Of a DNA stretch of 64,000 bases, positions 61,058 through 64,000 are shown piece by piece. Under the pieces are notes generated by a model that was given only the letters and a program-made list of their open reading frames with translations, did not search any database and had not been told where the DNA came from. Source of the stretch: RPQJ01 sp963846885 (GTDB lineage Bacteria > Pseudomonadota > Gammaproteobacteria > Steroidobacterales > Steroidobacteraceae). A program made the position numbers and the translations under genes. Every line of letters starts with the position of its first letter. Position 1 is the first letter of the stretch. Where the stretch lies: contig CAWJXS010000013.1 of the NCBI GenBank assembly GCA_963846885.1, positions 1 through 64,000 of the forward strand, in the 5' to 3' direction.

Positions 61058-61978
61058 TTGACCCAGCCACACGCAACCGTCGGATTTGCCGGCCTCGGGG
61101 CCATGGGCCGGGGCATGGCGCGCAACCTGCACCGGGCCGGCCAGCTGCGCGCGGTGTGGAATCGCACGACACCCCGGTCTGCCGAGCTCGCAGCGGAACT
61201 GGCGATCACCGCCGCGGCGAATCCCGCGGCACTCGCGCGCGACTGCGACGTGATCGTGCTCTGCGTGAGCGCGGATGCGGACGTGCTCGCAGTCGTCGAT
61301 GCCCTGCTGCCCGGCCTGCGTCCCGGCGCGCTCGTGATCGATTGTTCCACCGTGAGCTCCGATACCGCGCGCGAGGCTGCCAGCCGGCTCGCCGCGCGAG
61401 GGGCCGAGTTTCTCGATGCGCCGGTCAGTGGCGGCGTCGAAGGCGCGCGCGATGCGACGCTCGCCATCATGGCAGGCGGAACCGCAGCAGCCTTCGCTCG
61501 CGCCCAGCCGGTCCTGCAGGCGATGGGCCGTGCGGTGACGCACTTCGGACCGAGCGGCTTCGGCCAGGCCGCCAAGGCCACCAACCAGATCATGTGCGCG
61601 GGCGTCATCCAGGCGGTGGCCGAGGCGATGGCTTTCGCCAAGGCGCAAGGCCTGCCGCTGCCGCAGCTGATCGAGACGCTCGGCAAGGGCGCGGGCTCCA
61701 GCTGGTACTTCGTCAATCGCGCCCCGAACATCGTGCGGGACGCGTTCCCGGCCGGGTTTCGCGTGCAGCTGCACGAGAAGGATCTACGCATCTGTCAGGC
61801 GATGGCGGCGCAGTTCGGCGTCGAACTGCCGGTCGTCGAGACCACCCTGGCCCAGTACCGCGAGCTGATTGAGCAGGGCTATGGCGACGAGGACATCTCG
61901 GTCCTCTTCCGCCTCAAGGACGCACTCTTCGCCGCGGCGGCGGCGCAAACCGGCGGCACCCCGCGCCAGCCGGCATGA
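61058..61978 (+). CDS. NAD(P)-dependent 3-hydroxyisobutyrate dehydrogenase-like oxidoreductase
   Basis: Beta-hydroxyacid dehydrogenase of 306 residues. N-terminal Rossmann motif VGFAGLGAMGRGMARNL; substrate motif FLDAPVSGGVEGARDATLAIMAGG; catalytic Lys in GFGQAAKATNQIM; and a C-terminal KDLRICQAMA. Family members include 3-hydroxyisobutyrate dehydrogenase, tartronate semialdehyde reductase and glyoxylate reductase, and I cannot choose. TTG start at 61058; stop overlaps the kinase ATG. Confidence 0.9.
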   Translation: MTQPHATVGFAGLGAMGRGMARNLHRAGQLRAVWNRTTPRSAELAAELAITAAANPAALARDCDVIVLCVSADADVLAVVDALLPGLRPGALVIDCSTVSSDTAREAASRLAARGAEFLDAPVSGGVEGARDATLAIMAGGTAAAFARAQPVLQAMGRAVTHFGPSGFGQAAKATNQIMCAGVIQAVAEAMAFAKAQGLPLPQLIETLGKGAGSSWYFVNRAPNIVRDAFPAGFRVQLHEKDLRICQAMAAQFGVELPVVETTLAQYRELIEQGYGDEDISVLFRLKDALFAAAAAQTGGTPRQPA

Positions 61979-63114
61979 GCGTGCCGGCCGCAGCGCCGGA
62001 ACGCAGTCGCGACCAGCCACGCGACTATTTCCTGCCCGACTTCTGCGAGGCGCGCGCCGTCTTCGCGATCGTGCTGATCGCGACGCTGGTGGGCTTCGTC
62101 CTCTCGCTCGCGCGCCAGCCCGGCGCCGATGGCTTCTGGTTCGACCTCGCGCGCACGACGGCTTTCCTGCTGTGGGCGGGCCTGCTGTGCGCCGCGGTCC
62201 TCTGTCGCGCGCGCGGCTGGCTGGCTGGCAAGTCGCTGCGCGCCGGCATCGCCTGGGCGCTGCTGCTGCTGATCGGCACGGTGGGCGTGCTGTCCGGAGT
62301 CGTCTACCTCGCTGGCCGGGTTTGGGTATCACGACTGGGTTCCGCCGCTTCGTTCCTGCCGGACTCGCCGTGGCATTTCGCATTGCCGAACATGCTGATC
62401 ACGGCAGTCGTCGGGGCGCTCGCGTTGCGCTATTTCTACGTCGCGCAGCAGTGGCGTCGTTCGGTCGAGCTCGAGGCGCGCGCGCGGATCCGTGCCCTGC
62501 AGGCCCGCATCCGCCCGCACTTTCTTTTCAACAGCATGAACACGATCGCGTCCCTGACCCGCACGAACCCCGCCCTGGCGGAGGCGGCGATCGAGGACCT
62601 GTCCGACCTCTTCCGCGTCAACCTGAGCGATTCGCGCACCCAATTCACGCTCGAGGAAGAGATCGAGCTGGCGCAGACCTACCAGCGCATCGAGCAACTG
62701 CGGCTCGGGGCGCGGCTCGAGGTGCGCTGGGACGTCGGCGACCTGCCGCCGCTTTGCGTGGTGCCCAGCCTGCTGCTGCAGCCGTTGCTCGAGAACGCCA
62801 TCGGCCACGGCATCGAGCCACTGCCCGATGGCGGGATCGTGGACGTGCGCGGGCGGCTCGAGGAGGACGGCATCGTCCTGCTGGAAGTGAGCAATCCGAA
62901 GCCCATACGGCCGGCACCCCCGTCCCGGCGCGGGCATCGCATCGCGCTCGACAACATCCGCCAGCGGCTGGACCTGGTGTTTCCCGGCCGCTCGTCCGTC
63001 GAGGTGGAGGACACCGTGGACCGGTACACGGTGCGCGTGCGTTTTCCACGTTTCGAGCCCGGACCCGGCAGCGGATGGCCAGGCCTGACGGACACGCTGA
63101 CGCTGCATTCGTGA
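61975..63114 (+). CDS. AlgZ/LytS-type sensor histidine kinase
   Basis: Membrane kinase of 379 residues. Four hydrophobic N-terminal segments, then a His_kinase domain with the phospho-His in RIRPHFLFNSMNTIASLTR and HATPase N box LLQPLLENAIGHGIEP. The CA domain lacks a normal PAS or HAMP. Similar to AlgZ (FimS) of Pseudomonas. ATGA overlap with the upstream gene; 36 bases before an AlgR-like regulator. Confidence 0.9.
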   Translation: MSVPAAAPERSRDQPRDYFLPDFCEARAVFAIVLIATLVGFVLSLARQPGADGFWFDLARTTAFLLWAGLLCAAVLCRARGWLAGKSLRAGIAWALLLLIGTVGVLSGVVYLAGRVWVSRLGSAASFLPDSPWHFALPNMLITAVVGALALRYFYVAQQWRRSVELEARARIRALQARIRPHFLFNSMNTIASLTRTNPALAEAAIEDLSDLFRVNLSDSRTQFTLEEEIELAQTYQRIEQLRLGARLEVRWDVGDLPPLCVVPSLLLQPLLENAIGHGIEPLPDGGIVDVRGRLEEDGIVLLEVSNPKPIRPAPPSRRGHRIALDNIRQRLDLVFPGRSSVEVEDTVDRYTVRVRFPRFEPGPGSGWPGLTDTLTLHS

Positions 63115-63150
63115 CACGCGGCCCGGTCCGTCGGACAATCCCGCCCTCGC

Positions 63151-63921
63151 ATGGACGTAAGCCCCACCTCCGGTCCCGACAAGCTGCGTGCGCTCATCGT
63201 CGATGACGAAGCGCCGGCGCGTGAGCGACTGCGTCACCTGCTCGAGGAATTGGGCGACGTGACCGTGGTCGGCGAAGCGGCGAACGGCATCGAGGCGCTC
63301 GATCGCTGCGCGGCCCTCGCAGCCGACCTGGTGCTGCTCGACGTGCGCATGCCGGGCATGGACGGCATCGAAGCGGCTCGCCACCTGGGCGCGCTGGACG
63401 AACCTCCCGCGGTCATCTTCACGACTGCCTATGATGAGTACGCCCTGGCCGCGTTCGAGTCCGAGGCGGTGGGCTACCTGCTGAAGCCGGTGCGGCGTGA
63501 GAAACTCGCGCGCGCAGTGCGCCATGCGGCCCGTATCGCCGGGCCGCAGCTCGCACGACTCGCCGAGCAGTCGCAGCTCGGGCGCCGACGGGCGCAGATC
63601 TGCGCCCGGCTTGGCGAACAGCTGCGACTGGTGCCGGTGGAGGACGTGTATTACTTCAATGCGGGCCAGAAGTACGTGACGATGCGACATCGGGGCGGCC
63701 GCGAACTGATCGACGAATCGCTGCGCGCGCTCGAGCAGGAGTTCGCGCCGGACTTCATCCGCATCCATCGCAATTCGCTCGTCGCGCGACGATTCGTGCG
63801 CGCCGTCGAACGCAGTACGGATGGCCACCTGCTGGTCCGCCTGACGGAAGGCGACGAGACCCTGCAGGTCAGCCGGCGCCATGCTGCAGAGGCCATGCGC
63901 CAGATCCGCACCGGACAATGA
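63151..63921 (+). CDS. AlgR/LytR-type response regulator
   Basis: Response regulator of 256 residues. Receiver: ALIVDDEAPARERLRHLL with phospho-Asp in LVLLDVRMPGMDG. C-terminal LytTR DNA-binding domain: VPVEDVYYFNAGQKYVTMRHRGGRELIDESL and IRIHRNSLVARRFV. Partner of the kinase directly upstream. In Pseudomonas the pair controls alginate and motility genes; targets here are unknown. Confidence 0.93.
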   Translation: MDVSPTSGPDKLRALIVDDEAPARERLRHLLEELGDVTVVGEAANGIEALDRCAALAADLVLLDVRMPGMDGIEAARHLGALDEPPAVIFTTAYDEYALAAFESEAVGYLLKPVRREKLARAVRHAARIAGPQLARLAEQSQLGRRRAQICARLGEQLRLVPVEDVYYFNAGQKYVTMRHRGGRELIDESLRALEQEFAPDFIRIHRNSLVARRFVRAVERSTDGHLLVRLTEGDETLQVSRRHAAEAMRQIRTGQ

Positions 63922-64000
63922 CCATGAACAGCGACGACGTCGGCGAATCGACCATCACGTTGCCGGATCCGAGCAGCCCGTCGCGCAACACGTTCTACGC
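63918..64000 (+). CDS. start of a gene running off the window
   Basis: ATG at 63918 overlaps the regulator stop (ATGA) and stays open to the window end, reading MTMNSDDVGESTITLPDPSS and more. A second ATG at 63924 is possible. No family is recognised from about 27 residues. hemC follows algR in Pseudomonas, but this N-terminus does not look like hemC. Confidence 0.4.
   Translation, partial: MTMNSDDVGESTITLPDPSSPSRNTFY

Noticed and set aside
63918..64000. hemC after the AlgR-like gene
   Set aside because: Gene order in Pseudomonas suggests it, but the visible N-terminus lacks the hemC start (xxLRIATRxSPLA), so no name is given.

Overview
The window is high-GC DNA with gammaproteobacterial gene neighbourhoods: def-fmt-rsmB-DUF4390-ntrY-ntrX diverging from a LysM gene followed by dprA-smg-topA-hemF; hemB-aroE; LemA; prlC; glnK-amtB; and an algZ/algR-like pair. 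The gene order suggests a free-living member of the Xanthomonadales/Steroidobacterales-Nevskiales part of the class. That placement is inference from gene order, not a measured phylogeny.

Layout. 0.1-5.2 kb: MFS transporter, tRNA-Arg(CCG), cytochrome c5, DUF4136 lipoprotein, exported penicillin-acylase-family hydrolase. 5.2-6 kb: gene-poor, with a truncated DUF3597 remnant. 6-13 kb (minus): NtrYX two-component system, DUF4390, rsmB, fmt, def. 13-19.7 kb (plus): LysM, dprA, smg, topA (damaged 3' tail), hemF. 19.7-26.1 kb: two secreted S8 subtilases, each behind a GEMM-I (cyclic di-GMP class I) riboswitch; the second is full of indels. 26-36.4 kb: small lipoprotein, rlmJ, tag, hemB, aroE, gamma-carbonic anhydrase, lemA, a GIDE/EF-hand membrane protein, prlC, xthA, HD protein. 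36.4-43.1 kb (minus): complete trpEGDCFBA operon behind a trpL attenuator (leader peptide with WWW). 43.4-48 kb: class III aminotransferase, FAD-linked oxidase, N-acyl-D-amino-acid deacylase, then an approximately 250-nt palindrome. 48.3-58 kb: sulfide/persulfide locus (Blh, rhodanese, DUF2892, RND adaptor, RND pump, sulfide:quinone oxidoreductase and TolC in one operon, divergent from an ArsR-family two-Cys regulator and a TSUP transporter). 58-64 kb: ubiK, glnK-amtB under a sigma-54 promoter, DUF4124 protein, a 3-hydroxyisobutyrate dehydrogenase-like enzyme, and an AlgZ/AlgR-like pair.

Cross-cutting structure. At least six intergenic sites carry arrays of the heptamer GGGGCTA/GGGGTTA (or its complement). 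The complete copies are inverted-arm elements with a shared core (TAGTCGGAGGTGCAGTG-like, closing TCCGACTA). They abut genes so closely that they supply the stop codons of hemB and tag and touch the start codon of aroE. A further copy in front of the trp operon has the same core but nonamer arms. I know no name for this family.

Most notable: (1) the heptamer-armed element family; (2) twin c-di-GMP riboswitches on twin subtilases, the second with a visible terminator platform; (3) the persulfide-regulated operon with an embedded tripartite RND pump; (4) the trp attenuator; (5) an NtrX homologue whose AAA+ domain has lost GAFTGA and Walker B residues; (6) the 250-nt palindrome. The 23.1-26.2 kb region and the topA tail contain dense indels without nonsense decay, which looks more like sequence error than biology.
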